Positions 8,619 through 17,009 of a DNA stretch of 64,000 bases are shown here, one piece after another. The position numbers and the translations under genes were made by a program. Source of the DNA: G965220205 sp965220205 (GTDB taxonomy: Bacteria; Chloroflexota; Dehalococcoidia; Lucifugimonadales; Australimonadaceae); contig OZ244812.1 of assembly GCA_965220205.1 (NCBI GenBank), positions 1,116,001-1,180,000 on the forward strand, written 5' to 3'. The notes beneath the pieces were generated by a model. The model was not told where the DNA came from. It did not search any database and saw only the letters and a program-made list of their open reading frames with translations. Each line of letters starts with the position of its first letter. Position 1 is the first letter of the stretch.

Positions 8619-9593
8619 TCAACGGCAGATCGCCTGCACTGCCTCGACGACGCGTTGTGCCGTCGGGGTAACGTAGTCCTCTTCCGATTGGTGATACGGG
8701 ATGGGGACGTTGGGGATGGCAACCCGCTTGATGGAGGCTCTCAACGACTCGAAACCCTCTTCCGCGATGGTGGCCGCGATTTCGGATGCAACGCCACAGC
8801 TCTTCTGCGTTTCGTCGGCGACGACCACGCGTCCGGTCTTGGCAACGGAGCGCAGGATCGCTTCCTTGTCGAGCGGAACCAGGGTCCGCGGGTCCACAAC
8901 CTCGGCATGTATGCCCTGGCTCGCCAACGTCTCTGCAGCTTCCAGCGCCCGAGGAACCATGATGGAGGTCGCAACGATGGTGACGTCTGAGCCCTCCCGT
9001 TTCACGTCGGCTACCCCGAGAGGGATGTCCCCGCTGGACGACTCATCGACTTCGCCCATTACCGGGTGCAGCAGCTCGTGATCGACGAAGATGGTCGGGT
9101 TGTTGCTGCGGACAGCCGCCTTGATAAGGCCCCGCGCGTCGGCCGGGCTCCCCGGAACGCAGATCTCCAACCCAGGAGTGTTCCAGTACATGGCCTGGGG
9201 CGCGATCGAGTGCTGGAGCGCGCCGGCTCCACGGATGCCGACGCGCATGTGGAACACCACGGGACAGGTTACTTGCCCCCGCGTGCCGTAGTACGCCAGA
9301 GGGGCCTCGTTGGCGATCTGTGGGAAGGCCTCGAATGAGAACGACCCCGTACCGATAGCCACGATAGGCCGCAGCCCCGTGAGCGCCGCGCCCACAGCGA
9401 TGCCGCAGTAGCCGAGCTCGGCGATGGGTGGGTTGGTTATGCGATCTCTGAACTTCTCGCGCAGCGCCGACCACACCGCCGGGTCCCCGCGCTGTCCGCC
9501 GAATCCCGCCCCCATCAGCACGACACTTTCGTCCTCGGCCAGCGCCTCCTGGATGCCAATGGCCATCGCTTCAGAGTAGGTCATTCGCCTCAT
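8619..9593 (-). CDS. 2-oxoacid/acetoin dehydrogenase E1 beta subunit
   Basis: A 324-residue transketolase-fold subunit. The N-terminus MTYSEAMAIGIQEALAEDE leads into the VLMGAGFGG segment, EFRDRI.NPPIAELGYCGIAVGAA (the PIAE motif), and a C-terminal transketolase domain with VVDPRTLVPLDKEAI and ADETQKSCGVASEI. With the alpha subunit it forms the thiamine-diphosphate-dependent E1 that decarboxylates pyruvate, branched-chain oxoacids or acetoin and acylates a lipoyl E2. It starts 12 nt after the alpha stop, with AGGGGGG ahead of ATG. No E2 or E3 is present in the window, so the substrate cannot be fixed; the size fits the acetoin/pyruvate type. Confidence 0.9.
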   Translation of the reverse strand: MRRMTYSEAMAIGIQEALAEDESVVLMGAGFGGQRGDPAVWSALREKFRDRITNPPIAELGYCGIAVGAALTGLRPIVAIGTGSFSFEAFPQIANEAPLAYYGTRGQVTCPVVFHMRVGIRGAGALQHSIAPQAMYWNTPGLEICVPGSPADARGLIKAAVRSNNPTIFVDHELLHPVMGEVDESSSGDIPLGVADVKREGSDVTIVATSIMVPRALEAAETLASQGIHAEVVDPRTLVPLDKEAILRSVAKTGRVVVADETQKSCGVASEIAATIAEEGFESLRASIKRVAIPNVPIPYHQSEEDYVTPTAQRVVEAVQAICR

Positions 9594-9605
9594 GGTGGTT
9601 CCCCC

Positions 9606-10637
9606 CTACGCGAAGATGTAGTCCATAGCGCTCTCGGGCGATGGGATTGGGCTTGATAGAGCGAACTCGCGGGCTTCCGCGGCCTCCTTTCGGGCCGTGG
9701 CGTCGACCTCCTCGATCTGCTCCCTGGTCATGGCCCCTTCCTTGACGAGACTCCTGCAAAAGAGCGAGATGGGGTCGGAGTTGGCTAGCCAGTCCTGTAA
9801 GCGCGCGTCAGCTTTGCTCGGGTCCCAGGTCCACGCCATCTGGTGTGGGCGACCGACCAGCTCTGGGAACTGGCCTCGGTTGCCCGGCCAACGGGTCATG
9901 CGCGACTCGATGAAGAACGGTCCTTCCCCGGCGCGCGTTCGGCCGACGAGCTCGGTCAGCAACTCCGCGACCTCCCTGACGTCGCCGCCGTCGACCACGT
10001 GCGTCTCAACGTTCATCGCTCTGGCGACATCGGCTAGCTGCGTCGCCGCGAACGAGGACGACGGGTACTCGCCCTGACGGCGGCCCTCCGGAGGCACGCT
10101 GTTGTTCTCGCACATCATGATCAGCGGAAGCTTCCAAAGCGAGGACATGTTGAGGGCCTCGTGGAAGGCGCCCTCTTCGAGCACACCGTCGCCGAAGAAC
10201 ACCAGCGACACCTGATTGGTCCCGCGCTTCTTGATCGAGAACGCTGCGCCGGCCGCCATCGGAACGCATCCCGCGACGATGGCGGACGTTTGGAGCACGC
10301 CCAGGTGTTTGGCGATGACGTGGAAAGTGCCGCCGCGGCCCTTGTTGTAGCCCGTCGTGCGCCCGATGATCTCGGCGATCACGGGGCCCGGCTCTCCGCC
10401 TCGAGCAATCACGTGCCCATGGTTCCGGTGGGTCGTGAACATGTAGTCGTCGGGCCTCAGGGCCATACACGCGCCAACCCCCGATGACTCCTGCCCAATG
10501 TAGACGTGATAGTGGCCCCTTATGAGGTTGTCGAAGCTCGTGGCCAGATCGATGACCTGCTCTTCGGCGCGCCGGATGAGCATCATTCGGTGCAACATGC
10601 TCTTCAGGGTATCCACTGCCATTTCCGCGGTTGCCAT
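9606..10637 (-). CDS. 2-oxoacid/acetoin dehydrogenase E1 alpha subunit
   Basis: A 343-residue E1 alpha. The N-terminus LHRMMLIRRAEEQV is typical. FFGDGVLEEGAFHEALNMS followed by PLIMMCENN is the G-D-G-x(n)-N thiamine-diphosphate/Mg motif. HGHVIARGGEP and GRGGTFH are the alpha-specific loops that contact substrate and phosphorylation-type regions. Start ATG 10637 follows AAAGGAG by 7 nt; an upstream extension of 60 codons runs into the IS end and is not homologous. First gene of a two-gene operon with E1 beta. An IS element lies 32 bp upstream of this start, so the native promoter has probably been displaced. Confidence 0.9.
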   Translation of the reverse strand: MATAEMAVDTLKSMLHRMMLIRRAEEQVIDLATSFDNLIRGHYHVYIGQESSGVGACMALRPDDYMFTTHRNHGHVIARGGEPGPVIAEIIGRTTGYNKGRGGTFHVIAKHLGVLQTSAIVAGCVPMAAGAAFSIKKRGTNQVSLVFFGDGVLEEGAFHEALNMSSLWKLPLIMMCENNSVPPEGRRQGEYPSSSFAATQLADVARAMNVETHVVDGGDVREVAELLTELVGRTRAGEGPFFIESRMTRWPGNRGQFPELVGRPHQMAWTWDPSKADARLQDWLANSDPISLFCRSLVKEGAMTREQIEEVDATARKEAAEAREFALSSPIPSPESAMDYIFA

Positions 10638-10669
10638 ATCACGCTCTCCTTTCAGGAGCACTCCCCTAA

Positions 10670-12029
10670 CAGGCTGATGAAGAATGCGAGTTTGGGGAAT
10701 CGGGAGCGGGCCGGCGCCGGCATTGAGGCGCCGTTGGACGCCGATTCGGAGTAAGCGGCGCCCTGGATCGCCCCTGATCGGGCCGCTGGCGTCTCCGGTT
10801 GGGCCTTTCATCCTCAACAGGCAGGAACCGCCCCCGGAGATGATGGCGGGGGCATGAGCTTGGCCATGCGCACGAGGTTGTAGGCCGCGAGAGCCATCTC
10901 CGCCCAGAGGCCGTTGCGGGCCACGCCGCAGTAGCGCAGCTTCCTCCCGCCCCCGACGGTCTTCAGCCAGCCGAACACTTCCTCAACCCGCTTCCGCACC
11001 CGCTGACTCGCCGCGTACCCCGCGTGACGGCTCGTCCGCCGGTCCAGGGCTGAGCGCCGTTGCTTCATGGCCACGTGAGGCGTGATCTGGAACGAGCGGC
11101 AGGTGGCCACGAACTCCCGCGTGTCGTACCCCTTGTCGGCCCCAACCGTGATCCTCCGTGCTGTGGGGACCCGCTCCAGCATCGTCAGCGCCGCTGCCGT
11201 TTCAGCCGTCCCGGTAGCCTGCGACAGCACCACGTCCACCACCTGCCCATTCCGGTTCTCCATGAGCACGTGGCCGGCGAAGGACAGCTTCGCCGCCTGC
11301 CCCTCCCCCTTGCGCGCCAACAGCGCCTCCGGGTCCGTCGTCGATACATGGGTCGCGTTGGAACGCCGCTCCCCCCGGAAGTCCTTCCATGGGTTCCGCC
11401 CGCCTGCCCCCGTAGGCGGGTCCCTCTCCTCGTCCCTCGGCCGGACGCTCTTGAGGGAGGCCCACGCCTCCAGCAGGGTCCCGTCCACGCTGAAGTGCTC
11501 CTCCGACAGCAGGCGCTGCCGCCTCGCTTCGCTCACCACCGCCCCGAAGAATCGGCCCGTCACCTCATGCGCCAGCAGCCGGGTCCGGTTCTTGGCGAAC
11601 GTCGACTGGTCGAAGGAACCGCCCCGGATGTTCAGGTCGAGGAACCACCGGAAGAGCATGTCGTAGGTCAGCCGTTCGCAGAACTGGCGCTCCGAGCGCA
11701 CGGAGTAGAGCGCGATCAGCAAGCTCGCCTTCAACAGGTGTTCGGGCGGCACTGATGGCCGGCCTCTCTTGGCGTACATGCGGCTGAAGGTGGGCGACAA
11801 CTCCTGAAGCGCGCGGTCTGCCAGCGGCTTGATCCGCCGGATCGGGTGTTCCTGTGGGACCAAGTCCTCGGGGGTGAGCGCCACCAGACTCTCGATCTGT
11901 TGGTCGGATGTGCCGCGCTTGGCCGCCTCCCGTTCGTGCTGCGCCAAGCGTAACCGAACGCCTCCCCCATCCGCACCTTCGCGTCCCTACCTTCGCATCC
12001 CTACCTCGCAGCCGTTTTTCATCACCCTG
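10670..12029. mobile_element. IS5-type insertion sequence with terminal inverted repeats
   Basis: The left end CAGGCTGATGAAGAATGC (10670-10687) and the complement of the right end, CAGGGTGATGAAAAACGGC (ending at 12029), form imperfect terminal inverted repeats around one transposase gene. The flanks are CTAA on the left and CTAG on the right; IS5-group elements favour such YTAR targets, but these are not a perfect 4-bp duplication. Total about 1.36 kb. A solo copy of the right end is found at 48390-48503. Confidence 0.8.
10814..11947 (-). CDS. IS5-family DDE transposase
   Basis: A 377-residue transposase with an N-terminal DUF772-type domain (LVPQEHPIRRIKPLAD, then RPSVPPEHLLKASLLIALYS and FRWFLDLN). 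A DDE catalytic domain follows: FSVDGTLLEAWASLKS carries the first Asp, ITVGADKGYDTREFV the second, and RKRVEEVFGWLKTVGG the Glu. Full length with no stops or shifts, so possibly active. It lies entirely between the terminal repeats at 10670 and 12029. Upstream of the E1 operon and in the same orientation, it may also supply read-through transcription to E1. Confidence 0.92.
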   Translation of the reverse strand: MAQHEREAAKRGTSDQQIESLVALTPEDLVPQEHPIRRIKPLADRALQELSPTFSRMYAKRGRPSVPPEHLLKASLLIALYSVRSERQFCERLTYDMLFRWFLDLNIRGGSFDQSTFAKNRTRLLAHEVTGRFFGAVVSEARRQRLLSEEHFSVDGTLLEAWASLKSVRPRDEERDPPTGAGGRNPWKDFRGERRSNATHVSTTDPEALLARKGEGQAAKLSFAGHVLMENRNGQVVDVVLSQATGTAETAAALTMLERVPTARRITVGADKGYDTREFVATCRSFQITPHVAMKQRRSALDRRTSRHAGYAASQRVRKRVEEVFGWLKTVGGGRKLRYCGVARNGLWAEMALAAYNLVRMAKLMPPPSSPGAVPAC

Positions 12030-12092
12030 CTAGACCTTGACCTACAGAGCCAAGCTGAACCTCAGGACAAAAGTTCTTGATTTTGTCCGTCG

Positions 12093-12166
12093 TGGCTGCC
12101 CCGCCTGGATTCGAACCAGGGTCAACAGATCCAAAGTCTGCTGTGCTACCACTGCACCACGGGGCA
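12093..12166 (-). tRNA. tRNA-Gln (anticodon TTG)
   Basis: The minus strand folds as a cloverleaf. The acceptor stem TGCCCCG pairs with CGGGGCA, the anticodon stem GCAGA pairs with TCTGT around the loop CTTTGGA (anticodon TTG), and the T arm contains GGTTCGAATCC. The discriminator G is followed by an encoded CCA (12093-12095). It sits 60 bp from the right end of the IS element. Confidence 0.95.
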
Positions 12167-12330
12167 ACGGCGAGCGAAACGCCATTCTAGCGGGCCTCAC
12201 AGGCGCCGGGCAACGGCGCGCCGGCCCGGCGCGTCCCCGCTAGGCGAGGCCCGTGTAATCCTCGCGGGAAGCCTGTATCATCGGAGCGTGGCCACGGCCT
12301 GCCATACTCTCGACGGAGCGCCAGCACGAG

Positions 12331-12441
12331 ATGCCAAAGTCCAGCGACAACGCCTACCTCATCTTCCTCGCCCTCGCCGGTGGGTTCATCGCCCTGGGCG
12401 TCACAGCACTGCTCGCCTCGACCTTCTGGCCGAACTCCTAG
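12331..12441 (+). CDS. Small putative single-span membrane protein
   Basis: A 36-residue frame from ATG 12331: a short polar start (MPKSSDNAY) followed by one long hydrophobic helix (LIFLALAGGFIALGVTALLAS) and a short tail. It lies in an otherwise empty gap between tRNA-Gln and the convergent DUF192 gene. GGAG lies 11 nt upstream. No homologue is recognised; it could be a chance frame, but the membrane-helix composition in a GC-rich background argues for a real microprotein. Confidence 0.45.
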   Translation: MPKSSDNAYLIFLALAGGFIALGVTALLASTFWPNS

Positions 12442-12481
12442 CGCCGTCAGGCGCGCCGCGCCGCGAGCGCGGTAGACCGCC

Positions 12482-13192
12482 CTACGGCAGGTCGTCGGCG
12501 GGCGAGGCTCCGGCCGAGGGGACCTCGCGCACGACATCGCCAATCTCGATCTGAAGACGCCGGGCGAGCCCCCCATTGATCTCGAGCACGTACTGCGCGG
12601 GCGTCGCCGGGCTGTACGTGGGCAGCGCATTCGACGGCACGCCCGGCGCCGGGGGCGGAGCCTCGCGTGTGATATCGACGACGCGCCACTCCGCATCGAC
12701 CCAGATAAGGTCGAGCGAGAACCGCATCTCGCGCATCCAAAAGCTCAGCGCGCTCTCCCGGTCGAAGACGAACCACATGCCGTGATCCGCGTCGAGCGAA
12801 TCGCGGAATGAGAGTCCAAGTCTCCGCTCATCGGAATCGTCGGCGACCTCGGCAACGAAGCGCGCCGCGCCGACGATGAGCACGACCTCGCCGGGACCCG
12901 ACGCCGGCGGCGTGGGCGAGAGCTCCGCCGGTGTAGGCGTCGCCACGGGAACCGGCGTGGGCGCCGGGATTGGAGTCGGCGTCGGCGTGAACGCAGGAGC
13001 AGACGTCGGCGTGAGCGTGGAAACAAGCGTCGGCATGGATGTGGAAACAGGCGTCGGCGTGGACGTAGGAGCAGGCGTCGGCGTGGGAATCGCCGTCGGT
13101 GTGCGCGTCGGCGGCGAGCCGCAGGCCGCGAGCGTCGCGAGGGCGCCGATGGCCGCAGCGGCCACGGCGATTCGCAACGAGGCCCCGGTCAT
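12482..13192 (-). CDS. DUF192 lipoprotein with proline/threonine linker
   Basis: A 236-residue exported protein. A lipoprotein signal ends in LAACGS (Cys about 25). A 70-residue linker of TPTPxP repeats spaces the domain from the membrane. The C-terminal 120 residues are DUF192 (PF02643): RFVAEVADDSDERRLGLSFR, then HGMWFVFDRESALSFWMR, FSLDLIWVD and YVLEINGG. These are small periplasmic or cell-surface beta proteins of unknown role. Start ATG 13192 overlaps the ruvB stop (ATGA), so it is probably co-translated with ruvB. The frame extends further upstream only as an antisense-phase shadow of ruvB. Confidence 0.88.
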   Translation of the reverse strand: MTGASLRIAVAAAAIGALATLAACGSPPTRTPTAIPTPTPAPTSTPTPVSTSMPTLVSTLTPTSAPAFTPTPTPIPAPTPVPVATPTPAELSPTPPASGPGEVVLIVGAARFVAEVADDSDERRLGLSFRDSLDADHGMWFVFDRESALSFWMREMRFSLDLIWVDAEWRVVDITREAPPPAPGVPSNALPTYSPATPAQYVLEINGGLARRLQIEIGDVVREVPSAGASPADDLP

Positions 13193-14232
13193 TCGGCCGG
13201 CCCCTCCCAGAGGCTCGCTTGGCGCTGCGCGAGCTTGGACGGGAACGCGATGCCGAGGTGCTCGTAAGCGAGCCGCGTCGCGATCCGGCCCCGGGGCGTA
13301 CGGCTCAGGAAGCCGAGTTGCATCAGGTACGGCTCGTAGACGTCCATGATCGTGTCCGCCTCTTCGCCCACGGAGGCGGAGAGCGTCTCGAGCCCGACGG
13401 GCCCGCCGTCGAACTTGGACGCGATGGCGCTCAGCAAGCGGCGATCGAGCTCTTCGAGGCCGAGCGAGTCGACCTCGAGCAGCGCGAGGGCCTCGTCGGC
13501 GGTTCGTCGATTGACCGTGCCGTCCGCCCGGACCTGCGCGTAGTCCCTGACGCGCCGCAGCAGCCGGTTGGCCACGCGCGGCGTGCCCCGGGCGCGGCGT
13601 GCAATCTCCATCACGCCGTCCGCGTCGATCTCCATCTCCATGATGCGGGCGGAGCGCTCGACGATTGCCTGCATCGCGGGCGCGTCGTAGAAGTCCAGAC
13701 GGTAGACCGTGCCGAATCGGTCGCGCATCGGCGCGCTCAGGAGAGCGTAGCGCGTCGTCGCTCCCACGAGCGTGAAGTGCTCGATCTTCAAGTTGATGCT
13801 CTGTGCGCTGAACCCCTTGCCCATGACCCACGACAGCGAGAAGTCCTCCATCGCGGGATAGAGGATCTCCTGCACGAGCTTGCCGAGTCGGTGTATCTCG
13901 TCGATGAACAGGACGTCGCCATACTTGAGTTGGGTGAGGATGGAAGCCATATCGCCCGGCCGCTCGATCGCGGGCCCCGAAGTGACGCGGATGCTCGCGC
14001 CCATCTCGCTGGCGATGATGTTGGCGAGCGTCGTCTTCCCGAGTCCAGGGGGGCCGTACAGGAGCGTGTGGTCGAGCGGCTCGCTGCGACGCTGCGCGGC
14101 CGACATGCCAATCGTCAGGTTTTCCTTGACCTTGGCCTGCCCGATGTAGTCGGCGAGACGCCGCGGGCGCAGGCCGCCCTCCGAGGAGGCGTCCTCCACC
14201 CGTGGTTCCCCCGAGACGATGCGGTCTGCCAT
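13189..14232 (-). CDS. ruvB: Holliday junction branch migration helicase RuvB
   Basis: A 347-residue AAA+ motor that forms hexameric rings on DNA flanking a RuvA-bound Holliday junction and drives branch migration. LADYIGQAKVKENL is the N-terminal family start. Walker A is GPPGLGKTTLA, Walker B LFIDEIHRL, sensor 1 VGATTRYALLSAPMRDRF. The C-terminal winged helix has FLSRTPRGRIATRLAYEHLG. Length is normal. ATG 14232 is chosen because the sequence before MADRIVSGEP is not conserved. ruvA and ruvC are not in the window. It is followed with a 4-nt overlap by the DUF192 lipoprotein gene. Confidence 0.97.
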   Translation of the reverse strand: MADRIVSGEPRVEDASSEGGLRPRRLADYIGQAKVKENLTIGMSAAQRRSEPLDHTLLYGPPGLGKTTLANIIASEMGASIRVTSGPAIERPGDMASILTQLKYGDVLFIDEIHRLGKLVQEILYPAMEDFSLSWVMGKGFSAQSINLKIEHFTLVGATTRYALLSAPMRDRFGTVYRLDFYDAPAMQAIVERSARIMEMEIDADGVMEIARRARGTPRVANRLLRRVRDYAQVRADGTVNRRTADEALALLEVDSLGLEELDRRLLSAIASKFDGGPVGLETLSASVGEEADTIMDVYEPYLMQLGFLSRTPRGRIATRLAYEHLGIAFPSKLAQRQASLWEGPAE

Positions 14233-14403
14233 GGCGCCAGGACCCCCAGTCGGCGATAGCGGCCCGTCCGATTCTAGCGGATTGCGCCCGCGAGCAGGAA
14301 TCCCGCAGAGAAGGAGAAGGCAGCCCGGTCCGCCAGGGCAACGACAAGAACTCTGATGCCGGAGCGTATGGTATGATGGCCTCAGTTGGGATGAGGTTGC
14401 GTC

Positions 14404-14691
14404 ATGGACGTAAAGGAAGCCGTGCAAGCGGCCAAAGTCTACCTAATCGATCTCTTCGATGACGAGAGTATCGACTATGTTGGCCTCGAAGAGATCGAGT
14501 TCGACGATTTATCCAACCAATGGAAGATAACCATAGGATTCTCTCGGCCTTGGAATCGGAGGAGCGCATTCGTTGCCCCGGTCGGTGAGAGGGCCATTGA
14601 CCGCTCGTACAAGCTCATTCGCGTCAAAGACAACGATGGTCGTGTTGTATCGCTTACGGACCGCATCCTGTCAGCTTCCAGTAGCCGATGA
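14404..14691 (+). CDS. Small acidic protein paired with a PIN protein
   Basis: A 95-residue protein of unknown family: VKVYL-type N-terminal helix, acidic centre (EEIEFDDLSNQWKITIGFS), then RSYKLIRVKDNDGRVVSL. Its stop overlaps the start of the PIN-domain gene by 4 nt (ATGA), the arrangement of toxin-antitoxin pairs. It has no ribbon-helix-helix, AbrB or Phd look, so if it is an antitoxin it is of an unusual class. The beta-rich second half with a W-x-I-x-I-G-F core resembles small pairs of this kind that accompany PIN genes elsewhere, but I cannot name a family. Confidence 0.7.
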   Translation: MDVKEAVQAAKVYLIDLFDDESIDYVGLEEIEFDDLSNQWKITIGFSRPWNRRSAFVAPVGERAIDRSYKLIRVKDNDGRVVSLTDRILSASSSR

Positions 14692-15143
14692 TTGGATTCT
14701 TCATTGATGCGAACCTGCTCCTGCTGTTGGTCGTGGGCAGTGAGGGTCGAGAGCTCATTGCCAAGCATCGCAGACTGCGACAATTCACGATAGGAGATTA
14801 CGATATCCTGGCCAACGAGATAGCTCGGACTGACCGAGTTTTCGTGACGCCCAACACGCTCACTGAGACTTCCAACCTCCTCGCTCAACACGCAGACCCT
14901 GAGAAATCCCGCCTCTTCGACAGATTCCGCTTTCTCATCGAAGAAAGCGATGAGATTGTCGTCGCTAGTGCGGATGCTTCGCGTAATGGCTGGTTCACGC
15001 GGCTTGGATTGACCGACGCGGTTCTCCTGGAAAGGGCGACTCCTGATACGCCGCTCATCACTGTCGATCTCGACCTATACCTCGCAGCCTCGGCGAACGG
15101 AGCCGGCAACGCAGTGAATTTCAATCACCTTCGAACCCTCTGA
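14688..15143 (+). CDS. PIN-domain protein, probable toxin partner
   Basis: A 151-residue PIN-like protein. Acidic residues sit at the expected places: MIGFFIDANLLLL (Asp7), TLTETSNLLA (Glu about 62), RLGLTDAVLLE (Asp about 107) and ITVDLDLYL (Asp about 126). PIN proteins cut structured RNA such as tRNA or rRNA. The gene starts inside the stop of the upstream 95-residue gene (ATGATT). The pair is isolated, with no other operon member before the mutase gene. Longer than classical VapC (about 130), so it may be a distinct PIN subfamily. Confidence 0.75.
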   Translation: MIGFFIDANLLLLLVVGSEGRELIAKHRRLRQFTIGDYDILANEIARTDRVFVTPNTLTETSNLLAQHADPEKSRLFDRFRFLIEESDEIVVASADASRNGWFTRLGLTDAVLLERATPDTPLITVDLDLYLAASANGAGNAVNFNHLRTL

Positions 15144-15269
15144 TTAGCCGCCCGAAGAGACCTAGCAGCTACGAGAGTCGGAGGTGCGGCTGAGAGGCGT
15201 CCTTCCCAGAGCCCTCCAACAAAGCCCTCGGATGCCGACCGATGGCGCCATCGCTCGCCCCCTACCCTG

Positions 15270-15275
15270 TACACT
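15270..15275 (+). promoter_or_regulatory. Candidate -10 box of a leaderless mutase transcript
   Basis: TACACT lies exactly 6 nt before the ATG at 15282 and no ribosome-binding sequence precedes that ATG. No clear -35 box is seen. The same 6-nt spacing occurs before 38824 and 63387. Confidence 0.35.
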
Positions 15276-15281
15276 AACCAC

Positions 15282-16922
15282 ATGACCGACGACGCCCACG
15301 CCCGCTGGCTGCGCGAGACCTACGAGCCCGCAGTCCGGCGCTTCCCCGAGCGAAAGCCCTCCTTCGCGACCGAGTCCGACCTCGACGTCGCGCCCCTGTA
15401 CGGACCCGACGCCCCTCCCGGTGACATCGGCTTCCCCGGCGAGTACCCGTTCACGCGCGGCGTCCAGCCCTCCATGTACCGCGGGCGGCTATGGACGATG
15501 CGCCAGTACGCCGGGTTCTCGTCGCCCGAGGACTCGAACGCCCGCTACCGTTTCCTCCTCTCGCAGGGCCAGACCGGCCTCTCGGTGGCCTTCGACCTGC
15601 CCACGCAGACCGGCTACGACGCCGACCACGAGCTCGCACGCGCCGAGATCGGCAAGGTCGGCGTCCCCATATCCAGCCTCGCCGACATGGAGGCGCTCCT
15701 CGACGGCCTGCCCCTCGGCGAGATCACGACGTCGATGACGATCAACTCGACCGCGCCGATGCTCCTTGCGTTCTATCTCGCCGTCGCGCGGAAGCAGGGC
15801 GTGCCGTTCGATCGAGTGCGCGGCACGACGCAGAACGATGTGCTCAAGGAGTACATCGCCCGCGGCACGCACATCTTCCCGCCTGGCGCGTCGCTGCGTC
15901 TCGCGACGGATATGTTCTCGTTCTGCTCGACTGTGGCGCCGCGCTGGAACACGATCAGCATCAGCGGCTATCACATGCGCGAGGCTGGGGCGACCGCGCC
16001 GCAAGAGCTGGCGTTCACGCTCGCCAATGGCGTCGCCTACGTGCAGGCGGCCATCGACGCCGGCCTCGGCGTCGACGAGTTCGCCGGCCGGTTGTCGTTC
16101 TTCTTCGCGGCGCACAACAACCTCTTCGAAGAGGCGGCGAAATTCCGGGCGGCGCGGCGCATGTGGGCGCGGATCATGCGCGACCGCTTCGGCGCCAAGG
16201 ACCCACGGTCGTGGATGCTCCGTTTCCATACGCAGACGGCGGGCGTAACGCTCCAAGCCCAGCAGCCCGACGTGAACGTCGTCAGGACAACGGTCCAAGC
16301 GCTTTCGGCGGTGCTGGGCGGGACGCAATCGCTGCACGTCAACTCAAAGGACGAGGCGCTCGGACTGCCGACCGAGGAGTCCGCCGCGCTCGCGCTCCGC
16401 ACGCAGCAGGTCCTCGCGCACGAGTCCGGCGTCGCCGACGCCATCGACCCGCTTGCCGGCTCCTACTACGTCGAGCGCCTCACCGATACGGTCGAGGCCG
16501 CCGCCGGCGCGTACCTCCGCCGAATCGATGAGTTGGGCGGCGCCGTCGCGGCCATCGAAGCAGGTTTCCAGCGCGGCGAGATCGAGGATGCGGCGTACCG
16601 CCATCTCCAGCTCGTGGAAAGCGGCGAGCGCGTCATCGTCGGCGTGAACGCGTTCGAGTCGGACGCGGAGGGGCGCATCCAGCTCCAGGCGATCCCCCCG
16701 GACGCAGCGCAGCGCCAGCTCGACCGCCTCGACCGGGTCCGCCGCGAGCGCGACTCCGCCGCCGTCGAGACCGCCCTCCGCCGCCTCGCCGAGGCGGCCC
16801 GCACGCCCGGCGCGAACACCATGCCCGCAATCCTCGATTGCGCGGAGTCCTACGCGACGCTGGGCGAGATCGCGGACGCGCTCCGCGCGGTGTTCGGGGT
16901 CTATGAAGTACACATAGACTAG
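15282..16922 (+). CDS. Methylmalonyl-CoA mutase family, large (substrate) subunit
   Basis: A 546-residue acyl-CoA mutase catalytic barrel without the C-terminal B12-binding domain, as in split mutases whose small subunit is separate. Family blocks: FTRGVQPSMYRGRLWTMRQY, GQTGLSVAFDLPTQTGYD, TTSMTINSTAPMLLAFYL, FHTQTAGVTLQAQQPDVN. Where classical methylmalonyl-CoA mutase has Tyr (Y75 of P. shermanii) this protein has Gln ahead of a conserved Met-Tyr, so the substrate may be methylmalonyl-CoA or another branched acyl-CoA. It needs adenosylcobalamin carried by a partner not in this window. Monocistronic. Confidence 0.9.
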   Translation: MTDDAHARWLRETYEPAVRRFPERKPSFATESDLDVAPLYGPDAPPGDIGFPGEYPFTRGVQPSMYRGRLWTMRQYAGFSSPEDSNARYRFLLSQGQTGLSVAFDLPTQTGYDADHELARAEIGKVGVPISSLADMEALLDGLPLGEITTSMTINSTAPMLLAFYLAVARKQGVPFDRVRGTTQNDVLKEYIARGTHIFPPGASLRLATDMFSFCSTVAPRWNTISISGYHMREAGATAPQELAFTLANGVAYVQAAIDAGLGVDEFAGRLSFFFAAHNNLFEEAAKFRAARRMWARIMRDRFGAKDPRSWMLRFHTQTAGVTLQAQQPDVNVVRTTVQALSAVLGGTQSLHVNSKDEALGLPTEESAALALRTQQVLAHESGVADAIDPLAGSYYVERLTDTVEAAAGAYLRRIDELGGAVAAIEAGFQRGEIEDAAYRHLQLVESGERVIVGVNAFESDAEGRIQLQAIPPDAAQRQLDRLDRVRRERDSAAVETALRRLAEAARTPGANTMPAILDCAESYATLGEIADALRAVFGVYEVHID

Positions 16923-16934
16923 ACCAGACTAGTA

Positions 16935-16963
16935 TTGACGCTGGCTGAGTAGTGGGCTACTCT
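16935..16963 (+). promoter_or_regulatory. Promoter with operator palindrome for the vapBC pair
   Basis: TTGACG (16935-16940), a 17-nt spacer and TACTCT (16958-16963) form a sigma-70-type promoter. An inverted repeat GAGTAG-TGGG-CTACTC (16947-16962) covers the spacer and -10 box, the usual position for a VapB/VapBC autorepression operator. The first gene starts 46 nt further on. Confidence 0.65.
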
Positions 16964-17009
16964 AAGCAAGCCCCGATACACACGCCAACCCCTGCAGAGG
17001 AGGGAGCCT

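Noticed and set aside
13193..14347. N-terminal extension of the DUF192 protein to 621 residues
   Set aside because: The extra part is another frame of ruvB; a clean lipoprotein signal begins at 13192.
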